This document shows, in pieces, positions 23,087-33,866 of a stretch of 64,000 nucleotides of DNA. The notes under the pieces were generated by a model, which was not told the origin of the DNA, made no database searches, and saw only the letters and a list, made by a program, of their open reading frames with translations. This DNA comes from Evansella alkalicola (lineage in GTDB: Bacteria; Bacillota; Bacilli; Bacillales; Salisediminibacteriaceae). The position numbers and the translations under genes are program-made. The stretch is taken from contig NZ_JAHQCR010000062.1 of the NCBI RefSeq assembly GCF_019042735.1, positions 1-64,000 of the forward strand, read 5' to 3'. Each line of letters starts with the position of its first letter. Position 1 is the stretch's first letter.

Positions 23087-24160
23087 CTAAACCAAAGCCG
23101 TCTCTACAGTCTCCTCAGGATACACAATCTGATCCCTTCCCCGACTTTTTGCTTCATAGAGTAATTTGTCCACCTTATCAACCAATCGGTCTGGCTTCTC
23201 ACCGTTTTGTTGACTGCTCCCGAAGCTCATGGTTAATGAGAAAGCTTCCCCTTCATAAGTGAAAACATGGTTAGCAACAGTCTCCTTTATCTCCATTAAT
23301 AGCTTATTTACCTCATCATGATCGTCACTATAAAGGATGATTGCAAATTCCTCTCCACCGTACCTAAATACTTTCCCTTGTTTTTCAGTAACAATGGCGT
23401 TCATGATCACTCCAATCTTCCGTAAAACTTTATCTCCTGTTACATGACCATATTGATCATTAATTAGTTTGAACTTATCTATATCAGCAAGGGTAAGATA
23501 AAAGGACGCCTCTTTTTCTAAATCGTTTCGCAAGTGTTCCTGAAAAGAGCGATGATTTAATAGATTTGTAATGTAATCCCTATTTGCTGTTTCCACTAAC
23601 AAATTTTTTTCAGAATGATGCTTCCTTTCCCTTGAAACGATAATCCCACCTAAGCAACCCATTAAAAACAAAAAGACTACTTGTGATGCATAATTAATAA
23701 GATTACTCATTCCAAGCCCATCTATTTGAATGAAAAAAATAATAGAATATAGCAAAATAAATAGACAAGCTGAAAGCATACCACCTATGAATTTCCAATA
23801 TACTGCAACATGTAAAATAATTAAGTACGCTAAAGGTATGAGGGGGCTATCAATCCCCCCTGTTAAAGGTACAAGTGCAGAAAAAGCGATGAAATCAAAG
23901 AATGGACCACCTTTTGTCATATACGTATACATACGTGACCCTTCAGGTGATCTATGTAAATAATAATCTGAAACTCCCATATATATAAAACCGAAGATGA
24001 CCAATGCCAAAAATAAATATAGAAGGAAAGTATCTGGACTTTCTCTATATTGAACGTAGAAGACACTAATAGCTAAAACTAAGAAGAACCATCGCAATGA
24101 TGAAAAAATAATTTCTAGTGCATGGTCTGACTGGTAAGCATTCCGTAGTAAAGTTCTCAT
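23087..24160 (-). CDS. Membrane GGDEF diguanylate cyclase
   Basis: 357 residues. The first 180 hold about six membrane helices; the GGDEF domain covers about 185-350 with RYGGEEFAIIL, the active GGEEF variant. A DxLT-like entry DYITNLLNH is present. It should make cyclic di-GMP. No riboswitch is visible upstream. Monocistronic. Confidence 0.85.
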   Translation of the reverse strand: MRTLLRNAYQSDHALEIIFSSLRWFFLVLAISVFYVQYRESPDTFLLYLFLALVIFGFIYMGVSDYYLHRSPEGSRMYTYMTKGGPFFDFIAFSALVPLTGGIDSPLIPLAYLIILHVAVYWKFIGGMLSACLFILLYSIIFFIQIDGLGMSNLINYASQVVFLFLMGCLGGIIVSRERKHHSEKNLLVETANRDYITNLLNHRSFQEHLRNDLEKEASFYLTLADIDKFKLINDQYGHVTGDKVLRKIGVIMNAIVTEKQGKVFRYGGEEFAIILYSDDHDEVNKLLMEIKETVANHVFTYEGEAFSLTMSFGSSQQNGEKPDRLVDKVDKLLYEAKSRGRDQIVYPEETVETALV

Positions 24161-24423
24161 CTTCTACACATCCTGTCTTGATTTACTTTTCCCTTTTATT
24201 ATAAAGTATAAAGTAGAATAATCTACCAAATTACGTAAAAAATTTCCCCCTTTTTCCTAGAATAGTAAATTACATAGGATAGCACTATAACAAATCATTT
24301 TCTCAACAGAACTTCTAATTTTCTCACTTAGCAATATACTATAAATGAACACTTTGTGACTTTTCCTCTAAAATTTATTTGTTTAGACAAGTCTTTTTCT
24401 TTGATTATTCAAAGGAGGGTTTA

Positions 24424-24438
24424 TTATAATAATTATTG
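24424..24438 (+). promoter_or_regulatory. PerR box upstream of katG
   Basis: TTATAATAATTATTG matches the PerR consensus TTATAATNATTATAA at 13 of 15 positions, about 95 bases before the katG start. Peroxide-inducible control of katG by PerR is expected. Confidence 0.65.
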
Positions 24439-24452
24439 ATAGTGCTATCAAT
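24435..24452. promoter_or_regulatory. Perfect 8+8 palindrome next to the PerR box
   Basis: ATTGATAG-TG-CTATCAAT overlaps the last bases of the PerR box. It may be a second operator; no regulator can be named. Confidence 0.4.
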
Positions 24453-24533
24453 GTTGTCTTCTAGTTTATAATTCTTATAAACTGTTAGGCACATTTATAT
24501 GATATTAAAAATCTTTGAATGGGAGGAAGTAAA

Positions 24534-26753
<2,220 letters not shown>

Positions 26754-26766
26754 GATTAATGGCAAG

Positions 26767-26800
26767 AAACCGCCGTCAATTAAACTGACGGCGGTTTTAT
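26767..26800 (+). terminator. Terminator after katG
   Basis: AAACCGCCGTCA-ATTAAAC-TGACGGCGGTTTTATT, a perfect stem with a T-rich tail. Confidence 0.9.
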
Positions 26801-26885
26801 TAATAACTTAACAGTTTACTAGGAATTTAATTAATTTGAAACACCTCTGAAGGAATAGCCTATCATGCTCTCTTATTTCTGAAAG

Positions 26886-28679
26886 CTAGATGGTTGCTTC
26901 TTCTGGATTACAGACGACCTTATTTTTCCCAGTCCGTTTCGCCTCATGTACAAGCTCATCTACGCGCCCAAACACTTCTTCAGCATTTAAGTCTGAGATG
27001 GTTGATACCCCAATACTCAATGTTGTTTTTAAACCTTCGTATTCCCATTCGAGAGCTTCCACATTTTTTCGCACTCGTTCAATAATTGGAACAGCGGCAT
27101 CGAAGTCTGTGTTCTTTAAAATGATTAAAAACTCTTCTCCTCCGAACCTGCCTATATCATCTGTTTCCCTAATGGAGCTCTTAATTGTATTTACGATTGT
27201 TTTTAAAACTTTATCACCGGCTATATAGCCATGAGTGTCATTAACAATTTTAAAATTATCAATATCGATCAGGGCAACAACACACTCTTGTTCTTGAGCA
27301 TGTAATACTTCGAAAATACGTTTTCTATTATAGACGCCTGTTAGACTATCCGTAATGGATTGAACATATAACTCGTTTTTTAATTCACTTACCTTTTTAT
27401 GTTCTTTTCGCTTTAAAACAAAAGCTCTACCAATTACAAAAAGGCTGATAATTACGAACCCTAACATGACCCGCTGTTGCACCAAAGCTCTCCTTTGTGT
27501 ATCATGCAAATCTGTTAACAATAATATTTGATCATTCAAGTCCCGCTCTAGATATTCTCTTAATCTAGAAGATACATCGTCCATGTCCCTTAAAAAGTCA
27601 GGGTTCATTGCAGTATTAACGGCAACCCTCATATACATATCTGCTGCTTGCCGGTAATCCTCATCCCCATAATAAGCACCAGCTAACAAGAGCAAAGGCC
27701 ATGTTAATGGATCGTTCTTTGTCTCCATATGCACGATATTCTCTATATGTCCTTTACTCTTTTCTAAGCTTTCAATTGCACCTTTATTTAAACCATACTG
27801 CAATTGAATTTGACCTTTAAAGCTGTACAAATGGGATAGGATTAATGGTTGAAAATAACTACTTTTCATTTCTTGGGCTAATGTATCCATTTCATCAAGG
27901 AGAATGTTAACATCCTCTTTATACAGTTGTGCCTTCACTAGCATCAACATGACATCATTTAATAAGGGATCACTTGATCTTATTCCACCTTGTTCAATAG
28001 TTCCATATAAATCAGCTGCTTGTTCATAGTACGCCAACGCAGAATCTAGTTCAAAATGAGAAAAAGTAATATGTCCCATCATCGTATTATAAACACCTTC
28101 AAACAGTACATCTTCGTGTTGATGAGCCAATGAAAGCATTCGTTCAAGGTGATTTAATGCTTCTTCCGTGTTAACTGTAAAAATAAGTACGGTTGAAATT
28201 ACCTTATGTGCATACATTTCCGACATAGGATCGTTCATTTCCTTTGCTAGTTCTAGTAATCTCGTACCATAGTCTAACAATGAACCTAGATCATGATAAA
28301 ATTCACTAAGGAAGATTAACTGCTTTAAGGTCGCTATTTCCATATCTAATTGGTTTTCTTCAATACTGATCTCTAAAGCATTCTCAAAGTTTATTTGCGC
28401 GATTAAAAAGTTATGACCATGAATATGCTTAACTCCATTGAGATAGTGGTACATTGCAAGGTTACTTTCTTTTAAGTTTTCCTCATCTTGGTGAAACTGC
28501 TCTAACACTTCCACATACCCTGCTTCAGAAAATAATTTATTCAGTGTCTCTTCCAGTTCCCAGTCTGTACTTGCGTAACCAATGGAATGATTAAAAAACA
28601 ATACAATAATTAGTAAACTCCCAAAGTATCTTATAAGGTATGATTGCGATTGTCCCAAACGCGTACCACTTTTTCTCAT
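26886..28679 (-). CDS. TPR-containing membrane GGDEF protein
   Basis: 597 residues. An N-terminal signal or anchor (YFGSLLIIVLFFNHSIGYA) is followed by about 350 residues of TPR-like helical repeats outside the membrane, one membrane segment (RVMLGFVIISLFVIGRAFVL) and a C-terminal GGDEF domain with RFGGEEFLIIL. It likely senses something through the repeats and makes cyclic di-GMP inside. AGGAGGAAATC precedes the ATG. A c-di-GMP-I riboswitch and terminator sit in its leader, so its product probably controls its own expression. Confidence 0.88.
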   Translation of the reverse strand: MRKSGTRLGQSQSYLIRYFGSLLIIVLFFNHSIGYASTDWELEETLNKLFSEAGYVEVLEQFHQDEENLKESNLAMYHYLNGVKHIHGHNFLIAQINFENALEISIEENQLDMEIATLKQLIFLSEFYHDLGSLLDYGTRLLELAKEMNDPMSEMYAHKVISTVLIFTVNTEEALNHLERMLSLAHQHEDVLFEGVYNTMMGHITFSHFELDSALAYYEQAADLYGTIEQGGIRSSDPLLNDVMLMLVKAQLYKEDVNILLDEMDTLAQEMKSSYFQPLILSHLYSFKGQIQLQYGLNKGAIESLEKSKGHIENIVHMETKNDPLTWPLLLLAGAYYGDEDYRQAADMYMRVAVNTAMNPDFLRDMDDVSSRLREYLERDLNDQILLLTDLHDTQRRALVQQRVMLGFVIISLFVIGRAFVLKRKEHKKVSELKNELYVQSITDSLTGVYNRKRIFEVLHAQEQECVVALIDIDNFKIVNDTHGYIAGDKVLKTIVNTIKSSIRETDDIGRFGGEEFLIILKNTDFDAAVPIIERVRKNVEALEWEYEGLKTTLSIGVSTISDLNAEEVFGRVDELVHEAKRTGKNKVVCNPEEATI

Positions 28680-28725
28680 GATTTCCTCCTAAACATTTAT
28701 CTAATCAATTATGTATTTATCCATA

Positions 28726-28753
28726 GAAAAAAGCTATTCCCATTGGAAATAAC
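28726..28753 (-). terminator. Expression-platform terminator of the c-di-GMP riboswitch
   Basis: GTTATTTCC-AAT-GGGAATAGC on the minus strand with two G-T pairs, then TTTTTTC. It lies between the aptamer and the GGDEF gene. Confidence 0.7.
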
Positions 28754-28769
28754 TTAGTTCTTTCCCTTT

Positions 28770-28838
28770 GGAAACTCAGCCACCATAGTTTTACCGTAGG
28801 TCTGTAGCTTTGCGTCCCCATCTTTCAATGAGTTTGCC
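28770..28838 (-). promoter_or_regulatory. Cyclic di-GMP-I (GEMM) riboswitch
   Basis: Read on the minus strand: GGCAAACTCATTGAAAGATG, GGGACGCAAAGC, an ACAGACCTACGG arm, then CTATGGTGGCTGAGTTTCC. The P1 stem pairs GGCAAACTCA with TGAGTTTCC. The GAAA and GGGACGCAAAGC blocks are the hallmark of GEMM-I aptamers. Confidence 0.9.
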
Positions 28839-29036
28839 TTTTATGAGTTCATTCATTATTGTCTAGGATTTCCTAGTACCATTTTACTATATAATTTTGT
28901 AGAATCATAGTGAATTTTTGCACAATTTAGTGTTAATCATTTATATATTTAGCATTAGTTAGGGGATAATTTGTGGATGAACTGTTCATTGGTCAAAGAT
29001 CAACACTTTGCTTTTTGAAAAAAATAAAAGGGCTGG

Positions 29037-29348
29037 CTAGAAATTTGGCCACCCATTTACAAAGATTGTTTTAAGTTCCGTACTAGTAATATAAAATGTT
29101 TCATTGTTTTTCTCAAACCATTGTCCGCTACCCTCTGCACCAACCTCTGTCCAACCCTTATCCTCCATATATTGCTTGAAAACCTCAAATTCTGATTCTT
29201 CGTTTTGGAGGCTAACATAATAAATATCTATGAAATTAGCTTCCACTACGTTGGCCTCAGTAAATATAAGTTTGCCAATTGGAAACAAGAACACCATAAG
29301 AACGATTAGTGCGATAGATATAAGAGATCCTAATAACATTTTCTTCAT
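29037..29348 (-). CDS. Small membrane-anchored protein, unknown
   Basis: About 103 residues. One N-terminal membrane segment (LLGSLISIALIVLMVFLFP) and a soluble part of about 75 residues (VFKQYMEDKGWTEVGAEGSGQWFEKN) outside. The ATG at 29348 has GGAGG 9 bases upstream; an earlier ATG at 29375 lacks one. Resembles no family I know; possibly a DUF of secreted Bacillus proteins. Confidence 0.6.
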   Translation of the reverse strand: MKKMLLGSLISIALIVLMVFLFPIGKLIFTEANVVEANFIDIYYVSLQNEESEFEVFKQYMEDKGWTEVGAEGSGQWFEKNNETFYITSTELKTIFVNGWPNF

Positions 29349-29464
29349 TGCTTCACGCCTCCAAACTTGGCACACTACCTCTAGTGCCCCTATAAAACCG
29401 ACTCTTCACCCCATCAAACATGGATTAGTAGTTGTGAGTTCTAGCTACAAATAGGTGGAAGTTA

Positions 29465-30541
29465 TTATTCTACATACTCAAAAGGTTCTTCACAGGAGTA
29501 TATTTCATGGAAAAAACCTTTATATGGAATGTCATCTTCAAGACATTTGATGAGGTAGGTTAATTCTTCATCTACCTCTAGTTCCTCATTATTGTTCCGC
29601 ATCACTTCGAATGTATCTATGATATTTTCCATGACAGTTACGTTGATAAACAAAGGTAACTTATCTAACATTGGAATTTCAATATTAGTCTCGGACTTAT
29701 AACCAGCAAGTACTGTTGCAAAATATTCTTCCATAAACTTTTTTCGCTTATCTGCGTCGTGTTCAAATTGTGTCCAACCTACTCCATGTGTCCAGATATT
29801 GGCAAGATCATACATATACCAACAAAAACAAGAATTATCGAAATCAAATACAGTTATATCACCTGTATTATAATCAATCATATAATTCCCATCACTATAA
29901 TCAAAGTGTACCATACCGAAAGATTCACGGCTTTTATCTAATTTTTTTAAGGAGTTGAGTAAATCTACCATTTTCTCCTTAAGTAGAGTGAAGGATTTTG
30001 GTATCAATCTATCAATATATTGTGCATTGTATTTGTCAAAAAAACTATACCTTGAATGGACAGGTGTGTATTTCTTCGATAATTGATGCATTTTCCCCAG
30101 TACTTTACCACAGTTATAATAATATTCAGTAATAGGAACTCCTTCCCGATACTGATAATTATTTTCTACTAATAATTTCCCTCTAGCTTTTTCAAACATA
30201 CATATATAATAGGTGTGATAATTATGAGTGAATTCTTCCAGCAAATTCCCCATATTCGAACTCACAACATTTGATACACTTCCCCCATGATCATACAAAT
30301 ACCTAATATACTCTAGCTCTGCTAGAAAATCTTCACGATTCCTGTCAGCTAAAAAAGAAATTCTAAGTATTTTTGCATCTGTGTCTGCGTCAGAACCTGT
30401 TTTATTACAGGAAAAAACAACATTCCTTCCGCCTTCATGAGCTGGAATTAGCTGAAACTCGTAGCCTTCCAAACTATAAAACTCTGGGAGTACTGGTAGT
30501 AAGTGTGTACGACAAATTGAAATCACTTCGTTAACATTCAA
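29465..30541 (-). CDS. Phosphotransferase-fold kinase (APH/HSK2-like)
   Basis: About 358 residues with the kinase catalytic set: HFDYSDGNYMID (Brenner-type HxDxxxxN) and VFDFDNSC (metal-binding Asp). It belongs to the aminoglycoside phosphotransferase / homoserine kinase II superfamily, whose members phosphorylate small molecules. The TTG at 30541 is chosen, with GGAGGAGG 5 bases upstream. No neighbour tells its substrate, and drug resistance should not be assumed. Confidence 0.75.
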   Translation of the reverse strand: MNVNEVISICRTHLLPVLPEFYSLEGYEFQLIPAHEGGRNVVFSCNKTGSDADTDAKILRISFLADRNREDFLAELEYIRYLYDHGGSVSNVVSSNMGNLLEEFTHNYHTYYICMFEKARGKLLVENNYQYREGVPITEYYYNCGKVLGKMHQLSKKYTPVHSRYSFFDKYNAQYIDRLIPKSFTLLKEKMVDLLNSLKKLDKSRESFGMVHFDYSDGNYMIDYNTGDITVFDFDNSCFCWYMYDLANIWTHGVGWTQFEHDADKRKKFMEEYFATVLAGYKSETNIEIPMLDKLPLFINVTVMENIIDTFEVMRNNNEELEVDEELTYLIKCLEDDIPYKGFFHEIYSCEEPFEYVE

Positions 30542-30789
30542 ATTATCCTCCTCCAAACTAAAATTTATTTATTCTATATATTTAGAATAATAACAAACTT
30601 TTCCAGATAAGCAATTCAATAATTGTGAATAATTTTAGTCAAAGCACCTCTAGATTAGGCTTTCGGTACAAATGATGAATGATTCCTGAAGGAATAAGAG
30701 GACACTTTAGAGAAATTTACAGCAAAGCAAACTAGACTTTGGCAATTAAATTTAGTCTATAGAAAATGATAGATTCATTTCCCACTTGA

Positions 30790-30984
30790 TATTTTCGTGC
30801 ATCAATTGCACGGATTTACTCTACGAGTGGCATTCATGAATTATGGAAGCGAATTTTTGGGGAGTGGTTTCCAACTAGCGACTATGAACCTATCAATGCG
30901 CCTGAACTGGAAATGACCTATGACAGAGGAAACAACATGTATGAAATGGAAGTTTGGATACCAATCAAATCAAAAGTGAAATAA
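30790..30984 (+). pseudogene. C-terminal remnant of a GyrI-like/AraC effector-binding protein
   Basis: About 64 codons without a start read RIYSTSGIHELWKRIFGEW, then PTSDYEPINAPELEMTY and EMEVWIPIKSK before a stop. This is the usual end of the GyrI-like effector-binding domain. A TGA lies directly upstream and no N-terminal part is found. It is followed by a terminator at 31008-31038. Confidence 0.7.
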
Positions 30985-31007
30985 CTATATAAGAGATATG
31001 TTAGGAG

Positions 31008-31038
31008 ATAGAGGCATCAAATCGATGCCTCTTTTCTG
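31008..31038 (+). terminator. Terminator after the GyrI-like remnant
   Basis: AGAGGCATC-AAATC-GATGCCTCT followed by TTTCT. It probably ended the former gene and now separates it from the converging TetR gene. Confidence 0.75.
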
Positions 31039-31054
31039 ATTTCCCCTGTTCCTC

Positions 31055-31657
31055 TCAACTCTTCTCTGAATGGTTATTAATGACTGAATCAATACACGGG
31101 TTTACTAAATTTCTAAAATACTGCTCCATTTGGGTCGGAGTATAGGACATGTTATTGTAAACCCACCACTTTAACAAGTTAATTATGGTACTGGAAATAT
31201 GCATGGTTAGGATTTCTATCGGAACTTTAGGTTCTTGCCCCCTTGGAAGCTTCGATTTAATGTATTCCTCTATATTCTCATTCCAGTAAGCTTCAACTTT
31301 TTCAAAAAATAAGTCGGTCCCCTCTTCTTTAAATAACCCTTTAATTGTCTTCCTGTGTTCCTTTATATGCTCAAAAAGCTCGACTACTGATATCAATCCT
31401 GGTTTATCCTCATCATGTTCAATATAGCTCTTGATATATTGATTCAGTATTTCAAGACTATCCTCTACATTGCTAAACAGTAATTCATCTTTTGTAGCGT
31501 AGTGGGCGTAGAAGGTTGATCTCCCTACATTTGCGCGATCAATAATATCTTGAATTGTAATTTTATTGTACTTTTTTTCTTCCATCAGTGAAATTAGTGC
31601 TTCATGGATAGCTTGACGGGTTTTCATTACTCTTCTGTCGACTTCACTATTTTTCAT
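31055..31657 (-). CDS. TetR-family regulator
   Basis: 200 residues. The N-terminal TetR helix-turn-helix (TRQAIHEALISLMEEKKYNKITIQDIIDRA, then STFYAHYATKDELL) is intact; the C-terminal part resembles the TetR_C_8 group. GAGGGAG precedes the ATG. It is divergent from the small multidrug export gene and probably represses it and itself through palindromes between them. Confidence 0.88.
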   Translation of the reverse strand: MKNSEVDRRVMKTRQAIHEALISLMEEKKYNKITIQDIIDRANVGRSTFYAHYATKDELLFSNVEDSLEILNQYIKSYIEHDEDKPGLISVVELFEHIKEHRKTIKGLFKEEGTDLFFEKVEAYWNENIEEYIKSKLPRGQEPKVPIEILTMHISSTIINLLKWWVYNNMSYTPTQMEQYFRNLVNPCIDSVINNHSEKS

Positions 31658-31760
31658 TCTACTCCCTCATTTCGAACAGTTTCTCTACTTTGTTCCATAA
31701 CGTACTTTTCTTTATTTTTGATGATTTACCACCAAATGATAAATCATTTACAATATAACC

Positions 31761-31773
31761 GAACAAAGTGTTC
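31761..31773. promoter_or_regulatory. Candidate TetR operator
   Basis: GAACA-AAG-TGTTC, a perfect inverted repeat in the divergent promoter region. A second one, AATGAT-AA-ATCATT, lies about 20 bases to the left. Confidence 0.45.
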
Positions 31774-31830
31774 ATTAATGTATTAATTGTACGATATTTA
31801 TTTTAATAAAGGAAGTCGAGGAGGCAGTAC

Positions 31831-32274
31831 ATGATGGAAATATTCAAATACATTAGTAAAGCAGCCACAACATGGTTTGCAGGTTTTTTTCCACACTTTG
31901 AAATATATCTTGCAGTTCCTGTAGGGTTTTCAGTGGGACTTAATTGGTTTGACGCATTTCTTTGGGCATCACTCGGAAATTGGATGGTGATTCCATTAAT
32001 TGATTTCTTTTATGATTGGTTAATGAAGTTTAAGTTCATGAAAAAATTCAGTGAAAAGTCTTTGAAAGGGAAATGGAGAAAGCGAATGGAGAAGTACGGT
32101 GCTATTTTTATATTAATTCTCACTCCAGTTACTGGTGTTTGGGTGATAGGAATAATAGCGAAGGCTTTAAAATTTAACAGAGTAAAATTATGGCTATACA
32201 GCGGAATTAGCGTAAGTGTGACAGGGCTTATTATAGCTATTTTAGCTAATATGGGGATTCAACTTTTTAACTAA
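31831..32274 (+). CDS. Small multidrug export protein family membrane protein
   Basis: 147 residues with about four membrane segments, matching the Sm_multidrug_ex family. The key features are FFPHFEIYLAVPVGFSVGLNW, the basic loop KGKWRKRMEKYGAIF and the LTPVTGVWVIGIIAKAL segment. GAGGAGG lies before the ATG. Transport function in this family is weakly supported. The divergent TetR regulator suggests induction by a small molecule. Confidence 0.75.
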   Translation: MMEIFKYISKAATTWFAGFFPHFEIYLAVPVGFSVGLNWFDAFLWASLGNWMVIPLIDFFYDWLMKFKFMKKFSEKSLKGKWRKRMEKYGAIFILILTPVTGVWVIGIIAKALKFNRVKLWLYSGISVSVTGLIIAILANMGIQLFN

Positions 32275-32290
32275 ATCGTTTTGATATGAA

Positions 32291-32328
32291 AAGCAGGAAC
32301 CCCTATTTAGAGGTTCCTGCTACTTTTT
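32291..32328 (+). terminator. Terminator after the small multidrug export gene
   Basis: AGCAGGAACC-CCTATTTAGA-GGTTCCTGCT-ACTTTTT. Confidence 0.85.
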
Positions 32329-32360
32329 ATGTTATTGCGCCTTCTTTAGGGGTTTAACTT

Positions 32361-32507
32361 TCACTGCATTTTTCCCAAACTTGAAAGGATTAAGCCTAGC
32401 AAACCTACCATTATCTTTGCAATTCGCCGGACCTCCCCCTCAACTGCTTCCATGGACGCCATGGTAAAGCCGGTGATCGCACTCAGTATAATGCATTCAA
32501 AAGGCAA
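32361..32507 (-). other. Possible 48-codon ORF or remnant
   Basis: A minus-strand frame starting TTG reads LPFECIILSAITGFTMASME, then RRIAKIMVGLLGLIL. It looks protein-like but has no clear ribosome site. It follows the oxidoreductase by 6 bases. It could be the decayed tail of a small membrane protein. Confidence 0.3.
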
Positions 32508-32513
32508 AAAATA

Positions 32514-33515
32514 TTAAACAGTTATGACTACATCTCCCCTTTTGAGTCCTGTTTCAACATAATGATGCGCCTGGGCTGTCTTTTCCAAGGGGTAGCATCT
32601 ATCGATAACCGATTTTATTTTGCCCTCCTCCATCATCTTTTTGAGAAAAATTAAGTCTTCCACTTTTTCATTTGCCAATGCACACACAACCTTCTTGTTG
32701 CCAATCATGGAGGTCCATAGCATTTGAAGAAGCTGTTTTATCTTAAAGCTAGCTAATAGATAATGTCCGTTTTCCTTTAGGGAACCTTTACACCCTGAAA
32801 ACGAACTTTTCCCTAAGATGTCAAAAATAAGATCATAAGTTTCACCGTTTTTGGTAAAATCCTCTTTGTAGTAATCAATGACCTTATCAGCACCTAGGGC
32901 TTTCACATATTCTACTCTCGGTGTGCTACATACTCCCGTAACTTCTGAACCAAAGTATTTGGCAATCTGTACGGCTGCTGAACCTACACCTCCAGATGCA
33001 CCATTGATAAGTACTTTTTTTCCACTTTCAACATTGACTTTCCGTAGCAAATTCAACGCCATTATTGCCCCATAAGGAACAACAGCGGCTTCTTCAAAGG
33101 TTGTATTCGTCGGTTTCTTTGCCAATATTCCTTTTTCCGGCATACAAATATACTCTGCATAAGCACCCATACTTTGCCCGAGATATCCAAACACCTGGTC
33201 ACTAGGTTTAAATAATGTAACATCTTTTCCTATTGATTCAATTTCTCCAGCAAATTCGCTTCCCAATATGTTTATCTTTGGTTTTCGGAAACCAAAATAC
33301 ACCTTTGCAAAGAACCAGAAGAGGAAGGGCATGTTGAATTTACGTGGTGATATATCCTTAAAATTTCGAGCCACAATATCTCCGTATTTTACAGTTGTAG
33401 CATATACCCTAATCAATACTTCATTGTCATTTGGAATAGGTTGTTTCACTTCTTTCAGTTCTAGAACATCCGGCGATCCGTACTTTTTAGATACAATCGC
33501 TTTTATTTCAACCAT
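32514..33515 (-). CDS. Zinc-free NAD(P)-dependent oxidoreductase (quinone-oxidoreductase-like MDR)
   Basis: 333 residues with a GroES-like N-terminal half and a Rossmann half with GASGGVGSAAVQIAKYFG. The zinc ligands of alcohol dehydrogenases are missing, placing it in the quinone oxidoreductase / NADPH:enone type. The ATG at 33515 directly abuts AAAGGAG, an unusually short spacing. Substrate unknown. Monocistronic. Confidence 0.85.
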   Translation of the reverse strand: MVEIKAIVSKKYGSPDVLELKEVKQPIPNDNEVLIRVYATTVKYGDIVARNFKDISPRKFNMPFLFWFFAKVYFGFRKPKINILGSEFAGEIESIGKDVTLFKPSDQVFGYLGQSMGAYAEYICMPEKGILAKKPTNTTFEEAAVVPYGAIMALNLLRKVNVESGKKVLINGASGGVGSAAVQIAKYFGSEVTGVCSTPRVEYVKALGADKVIDYYKEDFTKNGETYDLIFDILGKSSFSGCKGSLKENGHYLLASFKIKQLLQMLWTSMIGNKKVVCALANEKVEDLIFLKKMMEEGKIKSVIDRCYPLEKTAQAHHYVETGLKRGDVVITV

Positions 33516-33671
33516 CTCCTTTAAAAATACAAAGTGTAATCATTACTAACCTCATTATACCTTAAACATTGAGTGAATTTTCAGATATTTTAATAGGTAT
33601 TTCACATTAGCGCATACTGCACTCTACAGTAGATACATAATACCAAAATTGCAATGATACACCTATCCTTT

Positions 33672-33686
33672 ATATAATAATTATAG
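33672..33686. promoter_or_regulatory. PerR/Fur-like palindrome between divergent genes
   Basis: ATATAATAATTATAG matches TTATAATNATTATAA at all but the two end bases. It is about 160 bases from the oxidoreductase start and 180 from the xylosidase start. AT-rich sites of this kind can occur by chance. Confidence 0.3.
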
Positions 33687-33866
33687 GAGTCTGGTCTTTC
33701 TAGACACCCTATACACAGGATTGAGATAATGGCGGCAGTTAAGGTAATCACTATTAATAAGCAAACGTTTACAAGTTATTACTCAAAACAAATATTTTAC
33801 TTACCTGCCGTCAGTTTTTAAGGAAAAATTATATGTTTTATTAAGTTGGGGAGAAGGAGTGGTTTG

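Noticed and set aside
29465..30541. Aminoglycoside resistance phosphotransferase
   Set aside because: Only the general kinase fold is supported; no subgroup motif or context points to drug modification.
32514..33515. Zinc alcohol dehydrogenase
   Set aside because: The catalytic and structural zinc cysteines are absent; it fits the quinone-oxidoreductase type.
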